Part shown: positions 8,393 to 14,990 of the stretch, piece after piece
Position numbering within the stretch: the stretch's first letter is position 1
How the letters are laid out: each line of letters begins with the position of its first letter
From: Bacteroidales bacterium UBA2295
Lineage (GTDB): Bacteria > Bacteroidota > Bacteroidia > Bacteroidales > Tenuifilaceae
Assembly (NCBI GenBank): GCA_002345825.1
Contig: DDWD01000128.1
Location: 1 to 14,990, forward strand
Length of the DNA: 14,990 nucleotides
Direction of reading: 5' to 3'
Translations under genes and position numbers: made by a program
Notes under the pieces: model-generated
Told to the model about the DNA's origin: nothing
Seen by the model: only the letters and a program-made list of their open reading frames with translations
Databases searched by the model: none

Positions 8393-8423
8393 AAAAAGGC
8401 TTTGGGATATCCAAAGCCTTTTT
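8393..8423. terminator. Bidirectional terminator between convergent genes
   Basis: A perfect 13-bp stem (8393-8405 with 8411-8423) encloses a 5-nt loop GATAT. It has a T run on the plus strand (TTTTTT from 8419) and, because the stem starts with five A, a T run on the minus strand too. It lies 21 nt after the thioredoxin-like stop and 5 nt after the DUF4831 stop, so one hairpin can end both converging transcripts. Confidence 0.92.
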
Positions 8424-8428
8424 TAGTT

Positions 8429-9535
8429 TTATAAACTATTTATGAATTGTTTTGGCATCCTTAATAATGGTCCAAACTGGTAGAAAGTGAATGTCTGGTT
8501 AAAGAATTCGGTTTTGGAATCGTTAATTTTCACCTGCAGCGGAACGGGCATCCGGTAGTAAACTACATCAGTACGCAGACCATCCTTCTCTGTATTAAGC
8601 TGATCGAGTGCAGGTGTACCTCCCCACCGGTCTAACTCCGTTACCGATATAAGTATAGGACTTCCGCTTAGGTCTGACGAGGGTAGAATTCCACGAGCCT
8701 CGGAAAACCTAAAAAGGATTGAGGATGTTTCCTCACCCTTGGGGCTAGGTGAAAAATCGAACCAATGGGTTACTGAAGACTTGAATACCTTGCCTGTAAA
8801 AAGAGTTAGGTACTCCTCTTCGAGACGAGAAATTTCCTTTAGCACTGCTTCTGCTGCTTGTCCCTCAGCAATAAAATCGGCATCGCCAGCTAGTAGTTCC
8901 ATACGACGCTTGCGAAGTGAAAATATAAAATCGGCAGCTTCTTTGGCCTTATCCTCCATTGATCGCTCCACCACAACCGATCGATGTACAGGTACGCGTA
9001 CAAAAGTACTGTCCTGCACCACCCTCGAGTAGTGCGTAGTTTGCTCGGTTGCTAAATATGGGGAGGGACTTAAATCGACAAAATTAACCTCATTAGCCTC
9101 AGGTTGTGGCTTTGCAGTTCTTCGAATAGAGCTAAAGTTAGAATTTGCGGCGGGAATAATCAACCCCTCCTGAGCTATCTTTAGAAAATCTACATTAAAT
9201 TCTTCGGTGGGTTCAACCACAAAAAGCGATGTAACATCGGCCTGATGATAAGAAGATACGCTTACATCAGTAATGGTCCATTTACTTTTCTTTGATAATG
9301 GAACATTAGATACACCAAGGTACTTATGAGCAAACTTGGCATAAGGCCCTGGAATCACCTCGGTATATTGGGCATCAACCTTTACTTCTACGCTTGTTTT
9401 AGGCAATGCATATATGAGCCCCTTTGGTGAGAGCGCACTGGCCTGATCGATAGGAGTAATAGTAGTTATGGGCTTTTTTGAACACGATGTTGCCAATACT
9501 ATAATTGCTAAAAAGGAAAAGAAATACTTATTCAT
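8429..9535 (-). CDS. DUF4831 family lipoprotein
   Basis: Lipoprotein of unknown function, 368 residues. The N terminus MNKYFFSFLAIIVLATSC is a type II signal peptide with the lipid-modified cysteine at C18, followed by SKKP. There is no acidic surface-export signal after the cysteine, so it probably faces the periplasm. The body begins with KGLIYALPKTSVEVKV and has GPYAKFAHKYLGV, which I recognise as the DUF4831 pattern of Bacteroidales proteins. A central helical stretch (RKRRMELLAGDADF to EEYLTLFTGKVF) is predicted to be a short coiled coil. An in-frame ATG at 9628 would add 31 residues, but it lies upstream of the -7 element at 9592-9599 and would displace the lipoprotein signal, so I chose 9535. 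The gene follows nnr after 114 nt and has its own promoter. No catalytic motif is visible, and I do not assign a function. Confidence 0.88.
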   Translation of the reverse strand: MNKYFFSFLAIIVLATSCSKKPITTITPIDQASALSPKGLIYALPKTSVEVKVDAQYTEVIPGPYAKFAHKYLGVSNVPLSKKSKWTITDVSVSSYHQADVTSLFVVEPTEEFNVDFLKIAQEGLIIPAANSNFSSIRRTAKPQPEANEVNFVDLSPSPYLATEQTTHYSRVVQDSTFVRVPVHRSVVVERSMEDKAKEAADFIFSLRKRRMELLAGDADFIAEGQAAEAVLKEISRLEEEYLTLFTGKVFKSSVTHWFDFSPSPKGEETSSILFRFSEARGILPSSDLSGSPILISVTELDRWGGTPALDQLNTEKDGLRTDVVYYRMPVPLQVKINDSKTEFFNQTFTFYQFGPLLRMPKQFINSL

Positions 9536-9591
9536 ACCAATATCTTTAAGAATTGTCATACTTTCATCTATTTTATTACAAATTGCAAATA

Positions 9592-9599
9592 CAAAGATA
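9592..9599 (-). promoter_or_regulatory. -7 promoter element for the DUF4831 gene
   Basis: The minus strand reads TATCTTTG, an exact TAnnTTTG match, 56 nt upstream of the chosen start codon. A T-rich stretch beginning GTTT lies 19 nt further upstream in the -33 position. It supports independent transcription from nnr and rules against the upstream ATG at 9628. Confidence 0.55.
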
Positions 9600-9649
9600 C
9601 ACACAGATATGTAGAAAAAAACCTGCATCTTGCTAAATGATGCTAAAAA

Positions 9650-11158
9650 CTATCGCTCAATTACTCTGAATGCTTCGCCAATAGCACTAAGAAGCGAAGT
9701 TGCCACAAGCGATGTTTGGCTTTTAGCTCTAACTATTTTATCGGCAGCCAGGCCGTGAATGAATACTCCCAGAATGCTTGCATGCTCTGGAAAATACCCC
9801 TGAGCAAGCAGTCCTGAAATAATTCCGGTTAACACATCGCCACTTCCACCTGTTGCAAGGCCCGGATTCCCTGTACTATTTATGTAAACCCTGCCTGAGG
9901 GGCTCACAACCTGAGTAAAGGCACCCTTAATTATAATGTTCAGCTTATATAGTGTTGCCATTTCGATGGCACGCTTAAGCCTTTCGCAGCCTGAGGTAGT
10001 TTGCCCAAAAAGCCTATTAAACTCACCTACATGTGGAGTTAAAACTGTATTGGCAGGCAACATTTTGAGCAGGTCCTTATCTCTTGCCAAAATGTTAAGG
10101 CCATCTGCATCAATTACTAAGGGAACGTTAACATGCGAAATAAGGTTTTTAAACGCATCTACGGTGAGATCATGCTGGCCAAGCCCTGGGCCTATGGTCA
10201 CAGATGAATATTTGGTAAGATCTGGAATCTCTGAAAAAAAGTTGCTGTTGCTATCAAGTTGCACCAACGCTTCAGGTGCTTGACTCTGAATTATGGAGTA
10301 ACCACAACCTGGTATTTGCGCTGTGACAAGCCCCGCTCCTGCCCTTAGGCAAGCATTAACACAGAGCACCGCAGCCCCCATCATTCCGAAACTTCCTGAG
10401 ATAATTAATGCATGGCCAAATGATCCCTTGTGACTGTAAACATCTTTTCGCCTATAAATACCTTTTGCAAAGTTAAAATCAACAAAATGATATGCGGTAT
10501 CTAACTCCTCAACTATTTTTTTATGCAGCCCAATATCAATCAGTTCCCATTCGCCCACAAAGGGGTGGTTCTCGGGGAAGATAAAACTCAGCTTGGGAAA
10601 CTGAAGCGTAAGGGTATACATTGCCTTTATTGCTGGATTGTGATTTGGGTAAGTGTTATCCTCTCCAAAAAGTCCCGAAGGAATATCAACCGAAACCACC
10701 CTCACTTTCGATGAATTTATATGCTCAACAAGCCTAGCCGCAATTCCTTCAAGAGGTCGGGACAAACCCGATCCAAAAAGCGCATCAATAACGATTGAAG
10801 ATTCGCTTAAAAAAGGAAAATCAGCATCGCTGGAAATGTATACCGGCGCAATAATTCCTTGATTAGAAACACGATTAATATTGGTGCGAAGATCTTCTGA
10901 ATAGTTTTTGGAATGTAGAATATATAAAGAAACGTTGTAACCAATTTGAATTAGCATACGGGCCAGCGCAACCCCATCTCCACCATTATTACCGGGACCA
11001 GCAAAAATGCAAAATTTTTCGGGATAAGGATACAGGGTCACAATGCGCTGCAACAATGCCGTAGCTGCTCTTTCCATCAAATCGACAGATAAAATGGGCT
11101 CATGCTCAATAGTGTAGGCATCAATATGTTTAATCTTACTGCAAGGGAATATCTTCAT
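9650..11158 (-). CDS. nnr: Bifunctional NAD(P)H-hydrate epimerase / ADP-dependent NAD(P)H-hydrate dehydratase
   Basis: Repairs hydrated NADH and NADPH (NADHX, NADPHX), which form by heat or by a side reaction of dehydrogenases. The 502-residue protein is a fusion. The N-terminal YjeF-type epimerase domain (about 1-220) shows GPGNNGGDG (54-62), the ALFGSGL segment after D125 and the catalytic-region SVDIPSG (156-162). The C-terminal ribokinase-like dehydratase domain (about 235-500) shows HKGSFGHALIISGS (243-256), GPGLGQ (323-328), VIDADGLN (348-355), LTPHVGEFNRL (373-383) and the nucleotide-binding NPGLATGGSGDVLTG (431-445). Both active regions look intact. It is cytoplasmic, with no signal peptide. 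An ATG at 11170 would add MLLS, but MKIFPCSKIK matches the usual start, so I chose 11158. It is divergent from the S4 gene across 119 nt and followed by the DUF4831 gene on the same strand. Confidence 0.95.
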   Translation of the reverse strand: MKIFPCSKIKHIDAYTIEHEPILSVDLMERAATALLQRIVTLYPYPEKFCIFAGPGNNGGDGVALARMLIQIGYNVSLYILHSKNYSEDLRTNINRVSNQGIIAPVYISSDADFPFLSESSIVIDALFGSGLSRPLEGIAARLVEHINSSKVRVVSVDIPSGLFGEDNTYPNHNPAIKAMYTLTLQFPKLSFIFPENHPFVGEWELIDIGLHKKIVEELDTAYHFVDFNFAKGIYRRKDVYSHKGSFGHALIISGSFGMMGAAVLCVNACLRAGAGLVTAQIPGCGYSIIQSQAPEALVQLDSNSNFFSEIPDLTKYSSVTIGPGLGQHDLTVDAFKNLISHVNVPLVIDADGLNILARDKDLLKMLPANTVLTPHVGEFNRLFGQTTSGCERLKRAIEMATLYKLNIIIKGAFTQVVSPSGRVYINSTGNPGLATGGSGDVLTGIISGLLAQGYFPEHASILGVFIHGLAADKIVRAKSQTSLVATSLLSAIGEAFRVIER

Positions 11159-11181
11159 CGACAAAAGCACTAAAATTCAAA

Positions 11182-11189
11182 CAAATATA
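11182..11189 (-). promoter_or_regulatory. Possible -7 element for nnr
   Basis: The minus strand reads TATATTTG, matching TAnnTTTG, 23 nt before the nnr start codon. No TTTG lies at the right distance upstream. Confidence 0.4.
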
Positions 11190-11210
11190 AAACTTTTAAA
11201 TGTTTACACC

Positions 11211-11229
11211 TATTGCTTACCAAGCAATA
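11211..11229. repeat. 8-bp inverted repeat between nnr and the S4 gene
   Basis: TATTGCTT (11211-11218) and AAGCAATA (11222-11229) form a perfect dyad with a 3-nt centre. It lies in the divergent gap, 21 nt upstream of the nnr -7 element and 48 nt before the S4 start. It has no T tract after it on either strand, so it is not a standard terminator. It could be an operator; this is inference only. Confidence 0.4.
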
Positions 11230-11277
11230 AAAAAAGGTATTTATTTATTAAATTGCACGTTTAAAATTATTCGAAAT

Positions 11278-11493
11278 ATGAAAACGTTTGCAATTGATAG
11301 TGAATACATTCAACTTATAAGGTTGCTCAAAGCTTCGCGAATGGCTCAAAGCGGAGGCGAGGCGCAACAGCTGGTTGTTGAAGGCCTGGTGAAAGTAAAT
11401 GGTGTACTCGAGAGCAGAAAAAGGGCAAAACTTCGCCCCGGCGATGTGGTAGAATACAATGGGCAAAAGGTAGAGATAACCGCCGAGGAATAG
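11278..11493 (+). CDS. Small S4-domain RNA-binding protein (YbcJ-like)
   Basis: The 71-residue product is almost entirely one S4 domain: IQLIRLLKASRMAQSGGEAQQLVVEGLVKVNG, then ESRKRAKLRPGDVVEYNG. The SGGEA and VNG...RK-R-KLRPGD pattern matches the YbcJ family of stand-alone S4 proteins, which bind structured RNA and are thought to be linked to ribosomes; the exact target is not known. The frame extends upstream to an ATG at 11200, but the added 26 residues are AT-rich, cross the divergent intergenic dyad and have no family similarity. MKTFAIDSEYIQL at 11278 is the natural start. It is the first gene of a tight rightward cluster, with 42 nt to the next start. I found no strong promoter match upstream. 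Confidence 0.9.
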   Translation: MKTFAIDSEYIQLIRLLKASRMAQSGGEAQQLVVEGLVKVNGVLESRKRAKLRPGDVVEYNGQKVEITAEE

Positions 11494-11535
11494 CCAGCAC
11501 ATAAAACGGAAAAGGTGACGAAACAACTATGCCTT

Positions 11536-12918
11536 ATGAAATTGATCTTTGCGCTGCTAGTAGTTCTGGTTGGTTCAAATCAGCTGTATAGCCAAGCCAA
11601 GTACTTTGTTTCTTTTACTGACAAGAAAGGCTCTAAGCACTCTATCGAAGAGCCCTTGGCATACCTTTCGGAAAAGGCTATTGATAGGCGTAACAGACAA
11701 GGGATTAGCGTATCTGAAAGTGACTTACCAGTTTCAACGGTTTACATTAAAAGAGTAATGCAGCGAGGAGCCAAAGTATTGGTTATCTCAAAATGGCATA
11801 ATGGAGTTGTAATTGAAGGAATTACACCCCGCCAATTAAAAAAGATTAGCAAGGAGCCTTATGTTAAAGATATTAAACTAGTATTTGATCCTTCAGTAAA
11901 GGGCACTCAAACTCCAGATTTCACAACCTACACCGCTTATAGATCGATAAATGATACAGCTAACCGCTACGATTATGGCGCTGCGGTAAAACAAATATCA
12001 ATGCATAATGGGCACATCCTACATAACTTTGGATATATAGGCAAGGGTATTACTATTGCAGTACTCGATGGAGGATTTTACAAGGCCGATATCCTCCCTG
12101 TTTTTGATAGCCTATGGATAAACAAACAGATTATTTTGGAACATGATGTGGTTGAAAAAACCTCGAATATTTACGAGGAAAACCCGCATGGTATGTTTGT
12201 CTTATCAGTTATGGGAGCAAATTATGATGGGCAAATGGTGGGAACTGCACCTGGTGCTAACTACGCCCTTATAAGATGTGAGGACACCGAATCGGAACAG
12301 GTAATAGAAGAATACTACTGGACAGCGGCCGCAGAACTTGCCGACAGCATAGGAGCCGATATATTAAACTCATCGCTGGGATACTACAACTACGATGCTT
12401 CATGGCAAGCTTTAACCTACTCGCAGATTGATGGAAAAACCACTCCAATTGCATTGGCTGCTGGTATGGCTGCGCAAAAGGGGATGCTTGTTGTTGTAAG
12501 TGCAGGCAATGAGGCAACAACCGACTGGAAACATATAATTACCCCAGCCGATGCCCATGGTTGTATAGCCGTGGGGGCTGTTAACGAAACAGGTAAACTC
12601 GCCGCTTTTAGCTCCATAGGCCCTACGGCCGATGGTAGAATAAAACCCGAGGTTGTTGCAGTTGGCGAGAACACCGTGGTTCAAGCCACCAGCGGTGAGA
12701 TTGGAACTTCGGACGGGACTTCGCTATCTGCACCAATAATTTCGGGCCTTGCAGCCTGTTTGTGGCAAGCAATGCCAGATTTATCATCTAAAGAAATTGC
12801 TGAACTTATAATTATTTCGAGCAATCAGTATCACTCCCCCGACAACCATAAAGGATATGGGATCCCCGATTTTTTGAAAGCGCTGGAAATATCAAAAAAG
12901 AAAGGATTAGTTAAATGA
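11536..12918 (+). CDS. Secreted subtilisin-like serine peptidase (family S8)
   Basis: Exported peptidase of 460 residues. It has a signal peptide (about 1-19, MKLIFALLVVLVGSNQLYSQ), a prodomain-like region (about 20-120, beginning AKYFVSFTDKKGS and rich in basic residues) and a subtilase domain. The catalytic triad is complete: D178 in IAVLDGGF, H218 in NPHGMFV and S396 in GTSLSAP, with the oxyanion-hole asparagine N325 in VVSAGNEA. The chain ends about 60 residues after the catalytic serine, with no C-terminal T9SS sorting domain, whereas many Bacteroidota homologues carry one; this one is therefore probably periplasmic or exported by another route. A GTG at 11515 would add seven residues before the signal peptide; I prefer the ATG at 11536. 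Its TGA stop overlaps the xseA start as ATGA, so the two are probably translationally coupled. The substrate is unknown. Confidence 0.92.
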   Translation: MKLIFALLVVLVGSNQLYSQAKYFVSFTDKKGSKHSIEEPLAYLSEKAIDRRNRQGISVSESDLPVSTVYIKRVMQRGAKVLVISKWHNGVVIEGITPRQLKKISKEPYVKDIKLVFDPSVKGTQTPDFTTYTAYRSINDTANRYDYGAAVKQISMHNGHILHNFGYIGKGITIAVLDGGFYKADILPVFDSLWINKQIILEHDVVEKTSNIYEENPHGMFVLSVMGANYDGQMVGTAPGANYALIRCEDTESEQVIEEYYWTAAAELADSIGADILNSSLGYYNYDASWQALTYSQIDGKTTPIALAAGMAAQKGMLVVVSAGNEATTDWKHIITPADAHGCIAVGAVNETGKLAAFSSIGPTADGRIKPEVVAVGENTVVQATSGEIGTSDGTSLSAPIISGLAACLWQAMPDLSSKEIAELIIISSNQYHSPDNHKGYGIPDFLKALEISKKKGLVK

Positions 12919-14297
12919 GCGGAAAAAGCGCCCTATCACTATTTGAAGTAAACCAAAAAATTTCGAACGCATTAGAGTTGGAATTCCCCGGTACACTCTG
13001 GGTGATTGGTGAAATAAGTGAAATCAAGGAAAACATTTCGGGCCATTGCTACCTAGAACTTGTTGAGAAGGATACCAAGACCGATAACCCCAAAGCCAAA
13101 GCACGGGGAACAATATGGGCACGAACGTACCGAATGATAAAACCCTACTTTGAAACTGCCACTGGGCGTCGTCTCCAGGGAGGGCTAAAAGTGCTTGTTC
13201 AGTGCACTATAAATTATCATCCGGTTTATGGTCTATCGCTCAATATTATCGACATAGACCCAACATTTACACTAGGCGATATTGAGTTGATGCGACAGCA
13301 AACCATCAACAAGCTAATAGCCGAAGGGGTTATGGATATGAACAAAGACCTGGAACTCCCCCTTTTGCCCAAGAACATTGCTGTAATCTCATCACCAACT
13401 GCTGCTGGCTTTGAAGATTTTGCCAACCAGCTTACCAACAATCCGTACGGATACGTTTTCAATATTAAACTTTTTGCTGCTACCATGCAGGGCGAAAAGG
13501 CGGAGGAGTCGATTATTAGCGCAATGGACCGAATATACAACACCCTTACAAGCTGGGATGTGGTGGTAATTATCCGTGGAGGCGGATCGCAAATAGATTT
13601 GGGCTGTTTTGATGGCTATAACCTGGCCAACAACATTGCCCAATTCCCAATCCCCATAATTACAGGTATTGGCCATGAAAAGGATGTTACTGTTGCCGAT
13701 ATGGTGGCACACATACGACAAAAAACCCCCACTGCTGTGGCAGAGTTTTTGATTGATCAATTCGTCAATGCTGAGAACTGGTTAATGGAAGCCAACGATA
13801 ATTTTATAGATGCTGTGAAACTTGTAACAGATTCGCACGTTCAAGCCCTTAGTAAGCTTTCTAGCCGTTTAATACCAACAGTTATAAAATCAACTCGGTA
13901 TGCTAGCATCCGATTACAAAAAAGTATGCATAGCGGGCAGGAAGCTGTTAACAAGTATATTGGAACTCAAAGTTTTTATCTGCAAGGGGTTTTCAACAAG
14001 ATAACAACCCATGCAGAGGTTCAAATTGGCAAAGAGCAATACAGTATATATCAAACAGTTAAAAAGATAAAAACTAATACTAGCATCTGGCTACAGAACG
14101 AGAACAGAAACATTATTCATTACGAGAAGAATGCAAAATCATTGGATCCAGTTAATGTTTTGAAACGAGGATATTCACTAACAATGCATAATGGGAAAGT
14201 TCTTAAAGATAGTTCTGCAACAGTTGTTGGCGATAGAATTGAAACGATACTAGCCAACGGAAAATTGGTAAGCTCAATTGAAGACATTAAGGATTAA
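12915..14297 (+). CDS. xseA: Exodeoxyribonuclease VII large subunit
   Basis: Catalytic subunit of exonuclease VII, which in known bacteria degrades single-stranded DNA to acid-soluble oligonucleotides from both ends, in repair and recombination. The 460-residue protein has the expected order. An N-terminal OB-fold (about 8-115) includes LWVIGEISEIKENISGHCYLEL. The catalytic domain contains LPLLPKNIAVISSPTAAGFEDF (148-169), VVIIRGGGSQIDLGCFDGY (217-235) and ITGIGHEKDVTVADMVAH (249-266). A helical C-terminal region ends with the conserved VNVLKRGYSLT (413-423), where small subunits bind in known enzymes. It starts inside the S8 stop codon (ATGA). The usual small-subunit partner gene xseB does not follow; the next frame, 26 nt on, is a TPR protein. 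xseB must be elsewhere or diverged. Confidence 0.96.
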   Translation: MSGKSALSLFEVNQKISNALELEFPGTLWVIGEISEIKENISGHCYLELVEKDTKTDNPKAKARGTIWARTYRMIKPYFETATGRRLQGGLKVLVQCTINYHPVYGLSLNIIDIDPTFTLGDIELMRQQTINKLIAEGVMDMNKDLELPLLPKNIAVISSPTAAGFEDFANQLTNNPYGYVFNIKLFAATMQGEKAEESIISAMDRIYNTLTSWDVVVIIRGGGSQIDLGCFDGYNLANNIAQFPIPIITGIGHEKDVTVADMVAHIRQKTPTAVAEFLIDQFVNAENWLMEANDNFIDAVKLVTDSHVQALSKLSSRLIPTVIKSTRYASIRLQKSMHSGQEAVNKYIGTQSFYLQGVFNKITTHAEVQIGKEQYSIYQTVKKIKTNTSIWLQNENRNIIHYEKNAKSLDPVNVLKRGYSLTMHNGKVLKDSSATVVGDRIETILANGKLVSSIEDIKD

Positions 14298-14323
14298 CTA
14301 TTAACTTGCTCAAGATATTTCTT

Positions 14324-14990
14324 ATGACTATATTTCCAGTAAAATTTATTTCAGTGAGAACTAATTTCCTATTGCTCTGGATTCTACTTACCGTATCCTT
14401 CTTAAGCGCATCAGGTCAAATCCAAAGATCAACCGCAGACAGTCTTAAAACGCTGGCCCATAGCGAAAATGTCAGAAATCGAGTTAATGCTTATGTTGAA
14501 CTCACCCGATTGTACTGGGGTATTCATATAGATTCTAGCTATATCTTTGCAAATAAGGCTCTTGAAATAGCCCAAAAGGCTAGGAATGATGAAATTATTG
14601 GAGATGCATACAACAATCTAGGGAATGTATATCTTACCGATGGCCAATTTGAGAAATCGCTACCCCTGTACGAGATTGCTATGGAATATAGATTAAAACT
14701 GGGCGACAAGCAAAAAATTGCCAATACTCGTAACAATCAGGGATACGCTTATCGGAATACTAATATGTATTCCGAGGCCATAGCTGCTTTTAAAGAAGCT
14801 GCGGAAATATTTAACGAAATAGGCCACCATGAGGATCAAGCCTATATGCTTATGAATGTTGCCAGCACTTACTCAAGAATTAACGATAGCAACAAAGCCC
14901 TTGAGGCTGCTATACAGGTAGCAAATATTTTTTTGCAAAACGACAATAAGTATGGTATTGCATACACCTATAATTTTATTGGCGATCTGC
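14324..14990 (+). CDS. Exported TPR-repeat protein, 3' end beyond the window (possible sensor kinase N terminus)
   Basis: An open frame starts with ATG at 14324 and is still open at the window edge after 222 codons. The first 32 residues (MTIFPVKFISVRTNFLLLWILLTVSFLSASGQ) look like a signal peptide. At least three tetratricopeptide repeats of about 40 residues follow: roughly 94-127 (DAYNNLGNVYLTDGQFEKSL), 134-167 (TRNNQGYAYRNTNMYSEAI) and 174-207 (YMLMNVASTYSRINDSNKAL), with a fourth starting near 214. In Bacteroidota, a signal peptide followed by 40-residue TPRs very often leads to a membrane helix and a histidine kinase or LuxR-type output domain, but that part is not visible here, so this is inference. 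It follows xseA by 26 nt on the same strand and probably shares its transcript. Confidence 0.85.
   Translation, partial: MTIFPVKFISVRTNFLLLWILLTVSFLSASGQIQRSTADSLKTLAHSENVRNRVNAYVELTRLYWGIHIDSSYIFANKALEIAQKARNDEIIGDAYNNLGNVYLTDGQFEKSLPLYEIAMEYRLKLGDKQKIANTRNNQGYAYRNTNMYSEAIAAFKEAAEIFNEIGHHEDQAYMLMNVASTYSRINDSNKALEAAIQVANIFLQNDNKYGIAYTYNFIGDL

Noticed and set aside
11200..11277. 26-residue N-terminal extension of the S4 protein
   Set aside because: The extension is AT-rich, spans the intergenic dyad and adds no domain; MKTFAID is the natural start of a compact S4 protein.
11515..11535. GTG start for the S8 peptidase
   Set aside because: It would put seven residues (MTKQLCL) in front of a signal peptide that is already well formed from the ATG at 11536.
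1..14990. Mobile elements, CRISPR arrays, toxin-antitoxin or defence genes
   Set aside because: No transposase, integrase, phage gene, regularly spaced repeat array or recognisable defence domain was found; the genes are intact and of housekeeping type.

Overview
This 15 kb window looks like an ordinary chromosomal housekeeping region of a member of the Bacteroidota, most likely the order Bacteroidales. Three things point there. Several intergenic gaps carry the Bacteroidota-type -7 promoter element TAnnTTTG, sometimes with a TTTG -33 element 19-21 nt upstream. There is a DUF4831 lipoprotein, a family I know essentially from Bacteroidales. The M16 peptidase, the S8 peptidase and the TPR protein all have the forms typical of this phylum. 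I see no insertion sequence, prophage, CRISPR array, tRNA or rRNA inside the window.

Layout. Positions 1-333 contain no gene. They hold two tandem leftward promoters, each followed by a boxA-like sequence, that read out of the window, possibly into a stable-RNA operon. Positions 334-7545 carry three leftward genes: the ClpB disaggregase, a two-domain periplasmic M16 zinc peptidase and the PepD (M20) dipeptidase. The M16 and pepD genes each end in a hairpin terminator, so the three are probably separate transcripts. A rightward gene at 7829-8371 encodes a secreted thioredoxin-fold protein. It converges on a DUF4831 lipoprotein gene (8429-9535, leftward), with a strong two-way terminator between them. 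Upstream of DUF4831 is the leftward gene for the bifunctional NAD(P)HX repair enzyme Nnr (9650-11158).

From 11278 to the right edge, four rightward genes are packed closely: a small YbcJ-like S4 RNA-binding protein, a secreted subtilisin-like S8 peptidase, XseA (exonuclease VII large subunit, overlapping the S8 stop by ATGA) and a TPR protein whose reading frame runs off the window. The spacing suggests one operon, although the functions are unrelated.

The common theme is maintenance: protein disaggregation (ClpB), peptide and protein turnover (M16, S8, PepD), cofactor repair (Nnr), envelope redox (thioredoxin-like) and DNA repair (XseA). I found no convincing undescribed multi-gene system. 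The items most worth a second look are the duplicated promoter/leader module at the left edge, the S8-xseA translational coupling without an adjacent xseB, the open TPR gene at the right edge, and the uncharacterised DUF4831 lipoprotein with its own promoter.
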